The translations under genes were made by a program, and so were the position numbers. Source: Closterium sp. NIES-65 (taxonomy: Eukaryota; Streptophyta; Zygnematophyceae; Desmidiales; Closteriaceae). From it: a stretch of 64,000 nt of DNA. Positions 1-10,900 of the stretch are shown here, piece by piece. A model generated the notes under the pieces. The model made no database searches. It was not told where the DNA came from and saw only the letters and a program-made list of their open reading frames with translations. The stretch is from positions 186,001 to 250,000 of the forward strand of contig CANXME010002316.1 of NCBI GenBank assembly GCA_948144175.1. Direction: 5' to 3'. Each line of letters begins with the position of its first letter. Position 1 is the stretch's first letter.

Positions 1-289
1 CTTTTCGCGAGGCAACTTGGCTTATTTTAAAGCTCTTAGAGTGAGCTTCGATATAGGAAATTCTCAGCTTAATCCGATCTACGGTCTGCACGATACGCTG
101 CGCGACGTTCAAGGTACTCTAGCTGTTTTGACTAAGTCTCTCTTGATCCCTCTCTCTACAAACTCGGACCCGAGGATAGGGGCTGGTCTTGTACCAGGCA
201 CCCAAGGACCCTTGGAGGTGACCCCGAGGAGAGGTTTTAAGTTTGATAAAGTCTTAATAGCTTGAGTTTATTAGGCCCTTACACCAACA
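1..289 (+). repeat. Family A LTR, 3' part (A0), cut by window edge
   Basis: This is the last 289 bp of a family A LTR in plus orientation, ending in the family terminus ACACCAACA at 281-289. It matches the ends of the LTRs at 24523 and 44209. The next base begins gag sequence of a minus-strand family A copy (A1), so this LTR, solo or the 3' LTR of an element to the left, was inserted into A1 gag. The upstream flank is outside the window, so a target duplication cannot be checked. Short ORFs inside it recur in every A LTR and are not taken as genes. Confidence 0.9.
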
Positions 290-1297
290 GTTCCTCCGAG
301 CGCCGCCATCCTGGTGACGATTCTGGGGGGTCCATCCATCGGGTTTCTTATAGCACAAAAACCAGGGGTGCCCTTCCTTCTCACAATACCAGCAACTCCC
401 TTTCATTTTGCCACCAGCACCCGACTTGCCCCCACGTCCAGATTTCGCACCGCGACCCCAACCGGTACCTCCTTGTTGGTCGTTGGAGTCGTCGTCTTTC
501 TTTGCACCGCGTCCAGCACCACCGAAGCCACGTCCTTTGCCACGTCGGCTCCCTTGCATCCTGTACCCGCTGCTGCCGTCGTCTCCACCCCTCAGTTGGC
601 GGCGACGGAAGTTCTCCTCCAGAATATTCGTCCGCACCCACTCGAGCGTCCACAAGCTCTGGTTCTGCGGCAGGCTCAATCCGCTCGTGAATTCAAGCCA
701 CGATTCCGGCAGCAGCGAGAGCATCTTCAGGCACTTGGTCTGCTCCGGGTAGGTGATTCCCGCGATCGCCAGCTTCGCGTAGAGATCATGCATCTTATCC
801 AGAATGGGTTGCACCGGCTCTCCCTCGCTTAGGCGCAACGCGGACAGCTCCCTCCCCATCATGAGCGTCGCAGCAACGGAGGTAGGGGCGTGCAGCTCCT
901 TCAACACGGTCCACGCCTTCGGACCGCACTCAACCTCCGGCAGCAGGTGCATGACGTGGTGACGCTGGTTCAGCTCCAAACTCTGCGACATCAAGTAGTA
1001 GCCAGCCGAGGTGCGCTCGTCCCAATCTTCCTGAAGGGCGGGGTCACTCGGTCTAGGCTCCTCCCCAATCATTAGTTTGAGCAAACCGATCTGACGGAAA
1101 TAAAGTTGCATTTTCCAGGCCCAATCATCATAACCGTCACCATTCAACTTCTCGACGGTGAAGTTTTTCAGCACCTCCTTGATCAGCGAGCCCTGGCTTG
1201 TTCGCGCTCCCCTTGGCGCAGAAACACCAGAATCTTGGCTGCCGCTACGATCTTGGGCTGAAGATTCACCAGCTACCGCCGAGGTGTTGCCCGCCAT
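290..1297 (-). pseudogene. gag: Family A gag fragment (A1), truncated
   Basis: Read on the minus strand from the ATG at 1297, this encodes the N-terminal 335 or so residues of family A gag: a low-complexity start, the copia-type gag domain (UBN2/DUF4219-like by memory of the family), an Arg/Gly-rich basic stretch and the knuckle CWYCEKEGHPWFLC (C-x2-C-x4-H-x4-C). The frame is open but ends where the plus-strand LTR A0 begins. Protease and pol would lie left of the window. The product would be capsid and RNA-binding protein of virus-like particles. Substitutions relative to A4 (for example ILEENF for ILEEDF) mark it as an older copy. It cannot make a functional polyprotein here. Confidence 0.9.
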
Positions 1298-1343
1298 AGC
1301 TACCTATAACGAGGATCACTAAAACGCAGCTCTGATACCAGCT
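1298..1343 (-). promoter_or_regulatory. A1 leader with primer-binding site
   Basis: The 46-bp leader lies between the A1 5' LTR and the gag ATG. On the minus strand it starts AGCTGGTATCAGAGCTGCG. TGGTATCAGAGC is the classic copia primer-binding site, complementary to the 3' end of initiator tRNA-Met. The same leader occurs in A2, A3, A4, A5, A6 and A8. Confidence 0.88.
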
Positions 1344-2436
1344 TGTTGGTGTAAGGGCCTAATAAACTCAAGCTATTAAGACTTTATCACACTTAAAACC
1401 TCTCCTCGGGGTCACCTCCAAGGGTCCTTGGGTGCCTGGTACAAGACCAGCCCCTATCCTCGGGTCCGAGTTTGTAGAGAGAGGGTTCAAGAGGGACTTA
1501 GTCAAAACAGCAAGAGTACCTTGAACGTCGCGCAGCGTATCGTGCAGACCGTAGATCGGATTAAGCTGAGAATTTACTATATCGAAGCTCACTCTAAGAG
1601 CTTTAAAATAAGCCAAGTTGCCTCGCGAAAAGTTTTGCCATTACGAAGTTATGGCTCGGACAGCGTTAGCCTAGCGTTGGAGTGCTAGCGTACTAGCGTT
1701 GAATCGAGTAGCATTCCGCCGTCGCACCACGTAGAAACGAAATTCCAGGAAGGGAGGAATTCGCTTGAATCAATTTCACTATATTCAGGTACAAACAGAG
1801 AAGGAATAAATAGCTCTAGCTAGCAAGGACCTTGGGAATCAACCTGGGAACAACCAGGGATGATCCCAAATAATTCCAAGCAACAGAACCAACCTGGCCG
1901 GACAAAATAGCAGGTGGTAGGTTGGTGAACAACCTCTGGTTCTGTTTTTCCAACCTGGGAAAACAACAACCAGGTTCAGGTCCTAAAAACAGAACCTGTT
2001 TTGTCTTTGCCCAACCAGCCAAATGCTGGTTCCGCTGGTTTCCCCTGGCCCTGTAGCATGCAGATACAGACAAACAACATCCAACCTTTACCTAAATTGT
2101 ACCCCTATAGTGCCTGCTGTGCTACACTATAGTCAACCAAACAAAACAGTACAATTTCGAGTTGGATAGAACTGAATCTGCGCAATCAAGTAAGCCGAAC
2201 CACAAAGCTTCCATCTTGGGTTCCTTTGCAAGCTCGTCCTTTCTGCTTGTACTGTTCATAGCGCGTACAATGTTATGCCCAAACGCATAATGCGCGAGTA
2301 CCTGCAAATGCTTCAAGCGAAAATTGCGAAAGCAAACAAACACACGAACATACCATTCACACGCAAATGCATTCGCACACGCATACTCGTACAAACAGAC
2401 GGCAGGATGTCGTGCAATGTGAATTTGCACCCAACA
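1344..2436 (-). repeat. Family A 5' LTR of A1
   Basis: Full-length 1093-bp LTR. On the plus strand it runs from TGTTGGTGTAAGG to GCACCCAACA, so in element sense it is TGTTGGGTGC...CACCAACA with 6-bp terminal inverted repeats TGTTGG/CCAACA. It adjoins the A1 primer-binding site. Its other flank (AGCAG...) is decayed family C LTR, so A1 was inserted into a C LTR. It carries the conserved double palindrome described for 54842-54905. Confidence 0.93.
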
Positions 2437-2915
2437 AGCAGGAATTTATGCTGAAGACCCAGAGCCTTCATCTAAAGAATCAAGAGCATTAAGAGCTCGC
2501 AAAAAAAATTCATTGAATTGTGTAGTGTAGCATAGTTCTTGGTGTAGACCCTTATGGTGGGTGGTTTCCACACCTTTCGAGAGTGGGGACGGTTTGACTC
2601 TGTTATAGCTTCTTGGAACTCGGCTCTTGAGGTTTGTAGGGGCTGGAAGTCATTTACGACTCGTAACTCTTCCTAGTTTGAGTCCCGAGACTATAGTGGC
2701 TGACAGAGTGCCGTTTCTTCAAACTGAAGTTGCGTTGTCAATATTTGACAAAATCGTGCTATGTAAAATGTCCGAAGCTCCAGATCCAATATGAATCAGG
2801 TCATTTGGAGCTGTGACCAAAACGCTATCAATGTTTGAAGCTGCTGTGCAGAGAAATCCAATTGTGCGCTCTATCTTTCGTTTTATGTACATTTGAGCCT
2901 ATTGTGATTATAACA
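2437..2915 (+). repeat. Decayed family C LTR, 3' part
   Basis: This stretch aligns along its length, with many mismatches and small gaps, to the reverse complement of 59198-59710, the LTR of element C. Shared blocks include AATTGTGTAGTGTA/AATGTGTAGTGTAA, GGTTTGTAGGRGCTGG, AATCAGGTCATTT and CTATCTTTCGTTTTA, and both end ...TATAACA. Its 5' part was displaced by the A1 insertion at 2436/2437. It is clearly older than the family A copies. No matching coding region follows on the right. Confidence 0.75.
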
Positions 2916-3648
2916 ATGGATTGATGCCCAGCTTTCTCGAACGTGCTGTGTTATCTTGAGAGAGGGCATGTACAGTAACGGGATCCAATTGCCAAAAACT
3001 GAGCAGTCCACTTGAATGGGTTACAATTGTGATATTTTGCATTGTATAATCGCATCATATACTACATTTTCGCCTCCTAGAAAAAGAAAAAGAAAAACAA
3101 AACAAAACTGGCATACTGGAATCGTGCTCTTATACCCCTTGATCCCATGCATGCATTCTCCCATCCCAAGGTCCGATGCTCTTTGGTCCCATTGCTTCAA
3201 ATGGACACATCAATATGTCATGGCAGTAGATAAGTTGATATGCCACAGAAGTGAGGGAAGTCAGAGCGAACCTTAATTTTCTATTCCACACTGTTCCCGT
3301 CTCACCTCCCTTCGCGCCTTGGCCTATTTTGCCCCATTATGACCCTCCCCGATCCTGTTTGCAGCATAATAATGGATATGAAAACCGTTTTTCTATGCAA
3401 CGCCATCATCTGTCATGTCATCCATTCCCCCCACTTCTCTCAGTAGTACTACCCTTCCTCTCTGCGGAGATATCTACTACAACGGGAGCTACAGGGAAGG
3501 CACAGGTAGAAGTGATCATAGCGTTCCTTAGTCGTTTTCTCGGGTTCCCTCCACGCACATATTCACGGGGAGACTTGGCAAGAGTTTCACTAGCAAAAGT
3601 TGAGAACAATGGTTGATAATAGCAAGGCAACAATGACTGCATTAGATG
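2916..3648. other. No gene recognised; mixed unique-looking DNA
   Basis: I find no copia protein, LTR terminus or convincing long ORF here. It holds short A-rich runs (AAAAAGAAAAAGAAAAA near 3081) and pyrimidine-rich stretches at 3290-3480. It may be the interior of the old C element beyond its LTR, or host intergenic DNA. The longest ORF (121 aa, 3251-3616) shows no motif. Confidence 0.5.
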
Positions 3649-3902
3649 CTACCAAGCATATAGGTAGACTGCCAGCACAGCACGGTCGACCACGTTCCAG
3701 CGCTGCACAGTCGACCATGCTCTAGCAGTGCAAAGTTGCGGTCTGCCAACGCTGCAAGTCGACGGCGTTCCAACGCTGCAGCAAGGCGGCTGCATAGCAT
3801 TGCACTCGCAAAACAGCAGCGCACCTACTTTGCAAGTGCTCACAGTTGATTGGCGTGCTGTGCCCCGTCACCTGCACAGAGCAGACACCAAATCATCCAC
3901 GT

Positions 3903-4459
3903 GCTGTTGAGTGCACCTGATCAGACATGCCGACCTCGGGATACCACCTCGGAGGTCGGCTTTGCCAGAAACACTTGGGCGACTACCGTGACCCTCCGCA
4001 GAACCCTGTCGCCCGGGTAACCTGGTCGACTAGGCAACCACGTTGACCAGTTGTTCCTCCTTGTGCTCGTCGACCGCCTATGTCGAGGACCATCACCGGT
4101 TGACCACACCCCTGGTCGACCAGCTCCAGGTCGACCAGCCCAACAGTCAGCTGACCATACCAAGTCGGCTTAACCAGGTTGGCGTCACCAAGTCGATGCC
4201 CTCCCAGGTTGACCTCCCAAAGTCGGTGCCATGCCCAGGTCGACGTCTCCCCTTGTCGACCACCGGGTCGAAGTCGGCCACCGGCGTCCCAAAGTCGGTG
4301 GCATTGTAGTGGCCCCGTGCAGGTCGACCTACTCTGTCGACCAGCTTGCCCAAGTCGGCATCGCCCACTGCTGCGGGTCGGCTGCACCTCCCGCACACCC
4401 GACCATGAATTCGGCTCCGCCCAAGCGATGACGGGGCCAACACACAACTCCCGTTGACA
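3903..4459 (-). repeat. Probable 3' LTR of element E, rich in GTCGAC and AAGTCGG words
   Basis: On the plus strand this region ends ...CCGTTGACA at 4459, followed by CTCCCCCGCCG, the complement of a purine-rich polypurine tract. That is the arrangement expected at the 3' LTR of a minus-strand element, and the RNase H remnant of E lies just beyond. The interior is crowded with the words GGTCGAC and AAGTCGG in degenerate short repeats from about 3945 to 4380. The left border is a guess: TGTTGAGTG at 3903 is a possible terminus. The related DNA at 3650-3902 also has GTCGAC-like words. Confidence 0.45.
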
Positions 4460-4589
4460 CTCCCCCGCCGCGTTCAAGTTTGGGCCTCCAGCCCGCACGA
4501 CAGCACCACTCGGAGAACAGCTCGTCGACGTGCACACAACACACAACAGGCTGATCACCACACCACCCATGCACGAAGGCATGGCACCT

Positions 4590-5193
4590 ACAGCTGCACG
4601 TCATCGTGACCGTCGCCGACGTCGGCCAGACGCTCTTGGCCGATTGTGAGGGGCACTGGTTGAAGGCCATAAATTGCAGCGCTTTCCTCAGGAAGTCGGC
4701 CGGCTGCTCGATGGTCAGGGATGTACTTCAGCGTGAATTTCCTGCGCTTCACCATATGCTGTAGTCAGGTATATCGCTCCATGTGCTTGAGGTTGCCCTG
4801 CAGCCCTAGACCCTCGGCGGCTATGACGGCCGACTTGTTGTCCACCCGAAGGACGGTCAGCGTCTTGGCGTCCAGCAGCCGGAACTCTGCAAGGAGGACG
4901 CGAAGTCGGCGTCCCTCCTTGCCGACTTCCGTGGCAGCCATGTACTCTGAATCTGTCAATGAAAGTGTCACGCACGTGATGCGCTGGCTTGACTAGGAGA
5001 CTGCGGCCCCTCCGAAGATGAATACGTAGCCTCCCGTGCTCGTCCGGTTCTGCCTGTTGCCAGCATCGTCAACGTCCACGTAGCGGACCAGCTTTAGTGA
5101 CTCTGGTCCACCTCCAAACTCCAAGGCTGTGTCACAAGTGTTGGCGAGATAAGCGAGGCAGCGGTCAACCTCGCGCCGGTGCTGGTCGCTCCT
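4590..5193 (-). pseudogene. pol: Family E copia RNase H remnant
   Basis: The minus strand shows the copia RNase H domain in pieces. A block with TSTGGYVF is followed by LSLTDSEYMAATE (the S-x-T-x-SEY motif carrying the catalytic acid) and LRVDNKSAVIAAEG (the DNKSA motif). Then come LKHMER and a C-terminal tail with HMVKRRKF and YIP. The reading is broken by stops: VSW is followed by a stop near 4994, and another lies near 4764. It is cut at 5193 by a family A LTR, so gag, protease, integrase and RT are missing. Wording differs from A, B, C, F and J, so this is a separate family. It is a non-functional relic. Confidence 0.8.
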
Positions 5194-6286
5194 TGTTGAG
5201 TGCAAATTCACATTGCACGACATCCTGCCATCTGTTTGTACAAGTATGCATGTGCGAAAGCATTTGGGTATGAATGGAATGTTCGTGTGTTTGTTTGCTT
5301 TCGCAATTTTCGCTTGAAGCATTTGCAGGTACTCGCGCATTATGCGCTTCGGCACAACATTGTACGCGCTATGAACAGTACAAGCAGAAAGGACGAGCTC
5401 GCAAAGGAACCCAAGATGGAAGCTTTGTGGTTCGGCTTACTTGATTGCGCAGATTCAGTTCTATCCAACTCGAAATTGTACTGTTTTGTTTGGTTGACTA
5501 TAGTGTAGCAGGGCAGGCACTATAGGGGTACAATTTAGGTGAAGGTTGGATGTTGTTTGTCTGTATCTGCATGCTACAGGGCCAGGGGAAACCAGCGGAA
5601 CCAGTTTTTGGCTGGTTGGGCAAAGACAAAACAGGTTCTGTTTTTAGGACCTGAACCTGGTTGTTGTTTTCCCAGGTTGGAAAAACAGAACCAGAGGTTT
5701 TTTACCAACCTACCACCTGCTGTTTTGTCCAGCCAGGTTGGTTCTGTTGCCTAGAATTATTTGGGATCATCCTTGGTTGTTCCCAGGTTTATTCGCAAGG
5801 TCCTTGCTAGCTAGAACTATATATTCCTTCTCTGTTTGTACCTGAATATAGTGAAATTGATTCAAGCGAATTCCTACCTTCCTGGAAATTCGTTTCTACG
5901 CGGTGCGACGGCGGAATGCTACCCGAGTCAACGCTAGTACGCTAGCACTCGAACGCTAGGCAAACGCTGTCCGAGCCATAACTTCGTAATGGCAGAACTT
6001 TTCGCGAGGCAACTTGGTTCATTTTAAAGCTCTTAAAGCGAGCTTCGATATAGGAAATTCTCAGTTTAATCCGGTCGACGGTCTGCACGATACACTGCGC
6101 GACGTTCAAGGTACTCTTGCTGTTTTGACTAAGTCCCTCTTGATCCCTCTCTCTACAAACTCGGACCCGAGGATGGGGGCTGGTCTTGTACCAGGCACCC
6201 AAGGACCCTTGGAGGTGACCCTGATGAGAGGTTTTAAGTGTGATAAAGTCTTAATAGCTTGAGTTTATTAGGCGCTTATACCAACA
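5194..6286 (+). repeat. Family A LTR without target duplication
   Basis: Complete 1093-bp LTR, starting TGTTGAGTGC (one change from TGTTGGGTGC) and ending TATACCAACA. No primer-binding site follows, so it looks like a solo LTR. The 5-bp flanks, CTCCT on the left and ACCTC on the right, do not match, and the two sides are unrelated: E RNase H on the left, GH81 coding on the right. This fits recombination between LTRs of two separate insertions, with loss of the DNA between them, better than a simple solo LTR. Confidence 0.9.
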
Positions 6287-7330
6287 ACCTCAAGCAGGAC
6301 GTGGCGGCGCTGCCACCCCTCTCCGCCCCCTCCACCTACTCCTTCAGCAAGACAGCAGCGCGTGCCACCCGCCTGGCGCTAATCGCAAAGCAGGTGCGGG
6401 ATGAGGACAGCCTGGCCGCCGTGCTGCCGCCCCTGCGGACGGCGCTCTCCGCATGGCTGGACGGTACCTTCTCTGGTAACCGCTTGCTGTACAACCCTAC
6501 GTAGGGTGGCGTGGTTAGTGAGGCGGGGTTGCGTGACCAGGGGGCGGAGTTTGGAGCGGGCATGTACAACGACCACCACTTCCACTACGGCTACTTCATC
6601 TATGCCGCTGCCACCGTCGCCAAGTTTGATTCCGCGTGGCGCGACCAGTACCGTGCGCCACTCAAGGACCTGATGGTGGACTACATGTCTGCGGAGTGCA
6701 CTGTTCCCGAGGCTGCGGCAATTTGACGCGTACGCGCTGCACTCGTGGGCCAGCGGGCTGTTTGAATTCGTCGACGGGCGCAACCAGGAGAGCTTTTGCG
6801 AGGCGGCCAACGCGTACTACGCGGCGGCGCTGCTGGCGTCCGTGCTGGGTAACCAACCGCTCGCCACGCTGGGCGCCACGCTGGCCGCCGTGGAGGCCCT
6901 CGCCGGCCAGACCCTCATGCACGTGCCGCTGGCCTCGTCTTATCCGCATCCCTCCCTCTCACCTGGCTACAATGTGGTATTTGCGGATGGCAACCGCGTG
7001 GTGGGAATGCTGTGGTCCACCATGTGTGACGCGGCACTGTAGTTCGCCCCGCCTGCGGACATGGAGAAGCGCGTGGGCATCCAGGTGCTGCCCGTCTCGC
7101 CCTTCCTCACCCACCTCTTCCCGGACCACGAGTTTGCCAAGCAGCTCGTGGAGTGGGCGCAACCCGTGCTGACTCGCGCCACCACGCACGAGTGGCGCAA
7201 CTTCGCGTGGGCGCTGCAGGCGTTGTACGACCCGCAAGGGGCCAGGACGAACATTGCTGCTCTAACGGCGTTTGATGATGGCAACTCCAAGACCAATATG
7301 CTCTGGCGTCTCATACAGTATATTTTGGTA
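6287..7330 (+). pseudogene. GH81 endo-1,3-beta-glucanase, C-terminal part, broken
   Basis: This is the only host-type gene seen. The family hydrolyses 1,3-beta-glucans such as callose or microbial wall glucan, usually as a secreted enzyme. The sequence reads from NLKQDVAALPP through GGVVSEAGLRD, the GH81 signature YNDHHFHYGYFIYAAA (6568-6615), then FDAYALHSWASGLFE, NQESFCEAANAYYAA with the paired catalytic-type glutamates four residues apart (about 6786-6830), and a tail ending DDGNSKTNMLW (about 7275-7310). It is broken three ways: TAG at 6502-6504 where the family has Trp (..PT-W-GG), a +1 frame change near 6700, and TAG at 7040-7042. The N-terminal half is replaced by the LTR at 6286. The acidic catalytic residues persist, so decay looks recent. 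No introns are evident in this piece. Confidence 0.88.
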
Positions 7331-7955
7331 TTTGTGCATGTACAAAACGGCTTTCACATGGCCTTGCTCACATGTATAGTCAACATCTCTATTTATACTC
7401 ATGGCATTGCTTTGCCTCCTTTTTTCTTTCCCAAACACAGTAACCATCTCCAAAAGCAGCCACCTCGGACTCCGCCTCATTGGGAGCCATGTCCCATCCC
7501 ATTTCGTACGTCATTCTATGCACGAACCAAGTGTCCCTCCCCCTCTTGCATGTTCCTCATCTTCCCTCCATCACCTTCCCATCTACTCCCCCACCATCTC
7601 AGTCGGGCTGCACCTCTCCATGCCTTCCACATTACGTGCACCACAACTGCCTTGCCTACCACTTTCAACACCTTCCCCATGCCCCACGTGTTGCTCTCTT
7701 TCCCCTTCTCTCCAACCTTCATTCCCTCTTTCCCCCACCTCTCCTCCTCGATGGCGGATGGCTATTGGTGGCAACAAAGAGGCGCTGCAATCACTGCAAT
7801 AGTCCATCTCGCCCCTCTCAACCCAACTTCCATTCCTATTCCCTTCCCTCTCCCCTCATTATGTTCGAATGTATACGGCCTCATCACTTTCTAGTTGCTT
7901 GACCCCGTTTCTTGAGATGACTGGCAGACAGATTATGACAGATGAGCGGAAAAAG
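7331..7955. other. 3' flank of GH81 pseudogene, no gene
   Basis: After the GH81 homology ends this stretch is pyrimidine-rich on the plus strand (many CCTTCCC, CTCCCC and CATCTC words) with no domain, LTR terminus or RNA gene that I recognise. A 277-aa ORF beginning in the GH81 frame at 7061 runs through to 7894, but beyond about residue 85 it is low-complexity Pro/Ser/His/Phe. It is best read as 3' untranslated or intergenic DNA. Confidence 0.55.
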
Positions 7956-10900
7956 TCAGGGAGAACATGAAAGGTGAACATAAAGAAGGTGTTGTGATTT
8001 CAGCAGTGTAATGGTGCCAGTTGCCTTGATTTTGGTGATCGGTAGACCAAGGTAGCGCTGCAGCTTACCAAGGTCAATACAACTGTGTCTCATCTGGAGT
8101 TCCTTCTTCACGGAGGACAGTGCGTGTCTGTCAGGAGTGGCAAAGATGGGTAGCCTAGGGCAGGCCATCTCGGTCGATGCAGCTGCCACTAGGTCCCAGC
8201 AGGGAAAGAGCTAGTGAATCCAGGTGGGCGACGCAGCCAGATCTGGTCATGAAGGCTCCCATACAGAAACGTTGTGGAGAAGTTCAAGGACTGCAACTCG
8301 TAGTCGAGCTGAGCTACGATATGCAACAACACCCAAAGAGTGGTCATCTTCTGGGTGGGAGCAAGGGTTTGGAAAAGGTATACTCCGTCTTGGTGGCTGA
8401 AGCCTCTTGCCACATAGCGCTCCTTGAACACCGGTGGTGATCCAGGCGGCCGCTACACCTTGTAGAGCCACATGCCACTGACGACGTTCGCCCTATATGG
8501 TGGAACGGCGTCAGCATAGGTGCATGGAGACCTATAAGATGCCATCTCTGCCTCCTCTCTCGCTATCGAGTACGAAGCCCAGGGTCCCAAGATTGCCTCG
8601 ACGTGGGTGCGAGGGATTGGGATGTCAAATGTGTCTGTACCCCCCTCAGGGGCAAGCAGCATGGCCCAGAGATGAGGAACAGCGGCCACAAGGAAACCAA
8701 GCTCGAACTGCTTGTCCTCAAGGACCTTCAGGAGAAAGACAGGAGCACCTCCAGAGGACTGTAAACGAGCAGGGCCACTCACCAGGTTAGTGGCGTAATC
8801 AAGGTGGTGGGAAGAGGCAAAGACAGCGGCAGTGGTAACAAGAGCTGAGACAGACAATGGGGGGGCACTCGGGTGAGTGATGGAACAAAACACGGGAGAC
8901 GACAGGACGGGAGGCACAAAGGTAGTCGGACAACAGGTCGTGAAGCACAGTGAGGGATGACTCTGGAGGCTGTGGAAGGAAAGGAGGAGGTGGAACACGA
9001 GAGCGAAGAACAAGGCGAAACGGCCCGTCTGCACGGTAACAGGACCGACTAGGCTCTGGAGACACAGCATGATTGAGGGGAGAACGACGAGTTTACGGGG
9101 ACGATGAAAGGGACTCGACAAGAGGAACAGGAAGGGATGGTAGGGGACCACGAACCAAGCATGTAGGTGCAGGGTCGGGCAAGTCGCTGCTGCTCCGCCT
9201 CCTCTAGCATGTGCTGCGACGGCACTTGCCTTTGCTGCTGCTCCTGTGGCTCCTCCTCCGCGCTCTCCTGCTGCAGCTGCAGCTGCGCCTCCTGCTGCGA
9301 CCGTAACTCCTCCTCTACCCTCTCCTGTTGTGTCAGCAACTACACCTGCTGCTATGGGCGGGACTCTTGCTCTACCCTCTCCTACTATGACTGCACCTGC
9401 TCTTGCTGCTGTAGTCGTGACTCCTCTACTCTCTCCTGTTGCAACTGCAACTGTACCTGCTGCTGCAATAGTGACCCCTCCTCAAACCGCTCCCACTCCT
9501 CCCTCTCCAACCAGAGGAGACGCTGCTCACGGTTCAGGAAACGTACAGTGCGCGGTGTAAGCGCCATATTGCAAGTGCCTCTGGCTCCAGCACCCCCAAA
9601 ACCAGCACCTCCACCACCGTCACCCCCGTTGCCTCCATTATCTCCCACAGAAACACCCCCTGGCTCCACAGCAACCGGCCGCAGAGAAGAACGAGGAGGG
9701 AACTGTGGGACGGACGGGAAGCTAGGGGGTGACGCGGAGCGAGGCCGCCGAGTCGAGGCTACTGTGTCCTCTAGGGGAGTGACCTCCACGCCCACACCCC
9801 CTGCACCGCCAGAGCCGACACCACCAGCTCCAGTAGCCCCAATACCCTCACCCTCCGCAACTGCACCTCCCTCACCCCCAGACACGACATGGACTGAATG
9901 CTGCGGGGGAGACGACTACAGAGTGATTTGCGACACACCTGATAGGGCAGGACATGAAAGGGGGGGGGGGGCTATTAGGGCGACTGGGGGGGGGATCAAA
10001 GGTGAGGAACAAAGCGGGGGGGAAGACCTCACTATCTCGGTAGGGGTGACTCCTGTAGTAACATACAGACTCGTCGAACGTGACATCCAGGGAACTAAAG
10101 AACTGGTGTGACCGGGTTGTGAAACATCCAGCCAGAGGCGTCCAAAGGGAAGCCAAAAAAGATGCACGCAAGAGTGCGCGCAGACAACTTGTTCGGGTCA
10201 GCGGTGCGAACGTGAGCCAGAGAATCCCAGACGCAAAAGTCAGCTGCTACGCCTGGAGAACCTTTCCAAAGGGAGACCTGCATCACCTGTAGCCATGTGT
10301 CACTGGGCCACAGGTTCAACTGGTGCGTGGCGTAGCGGACTGCCTGGGACCACAGGAACTAGGGGGCACTGGCATGGCACATGGAGGTCCGGGCAACTTG
10401 CATGACCAGGCCGATGCTTCGCTCGGGCTACCCTGTTTTGTTGCGACGAGTTTGGTAGCGTGTAAAACTGGATGATCCCCCGACCCTGACAGTACGTCTC
10501 CAGGCGAGTGGAAGAAAACTCACTATCACGGTCTGAGTGTAGGCGGAGCCTTCACAGGCTTTGAGAGCCACCTCTTGATAATAGCAACAACTGGAGGACA
10601 ATAGGCACGTTGGTCTTCCGTCGCAAGGAAAATATTGTGGTGTAGCAGAGTAGTCATCCATCTTAATCAGTAATTGCGCTCCGGACGTGGGCCAAGGACC
10701 GGGGAGGGGCCCGTCCAAGTGCAAGGTCTGGAAGGGAGCCGTGGTGGGGGGTAACTAGGAGTGAGGGGCAGCACGCTGCTGTCCCTCGACGTAAGGAGTG
10801 CACAGCGGCATAGGCGAGCGATTAAGCGGGCGTGACCCAGGGAGACCTGAAACCAAATGGTGATGTAACATCCTACTGAGACGTGTGAACGACGGGTAAC

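Noticed and set aside
7061-7894. 277-codon ORF as an independent gene
   Set aside because: Its first 85 or so residues are the C-terminal GH81 frame of the pseudogene; the remainder is low-complexity 3' flank.
9167-10111. 314-codon plus-strand ORF, Cys/Ser-rich
   Set aside because: It is the antisense of the Gln/Pro-rich spacer of element F (CAG repeats read as CTG); the Cys runs come from TGC codons of that repeat.
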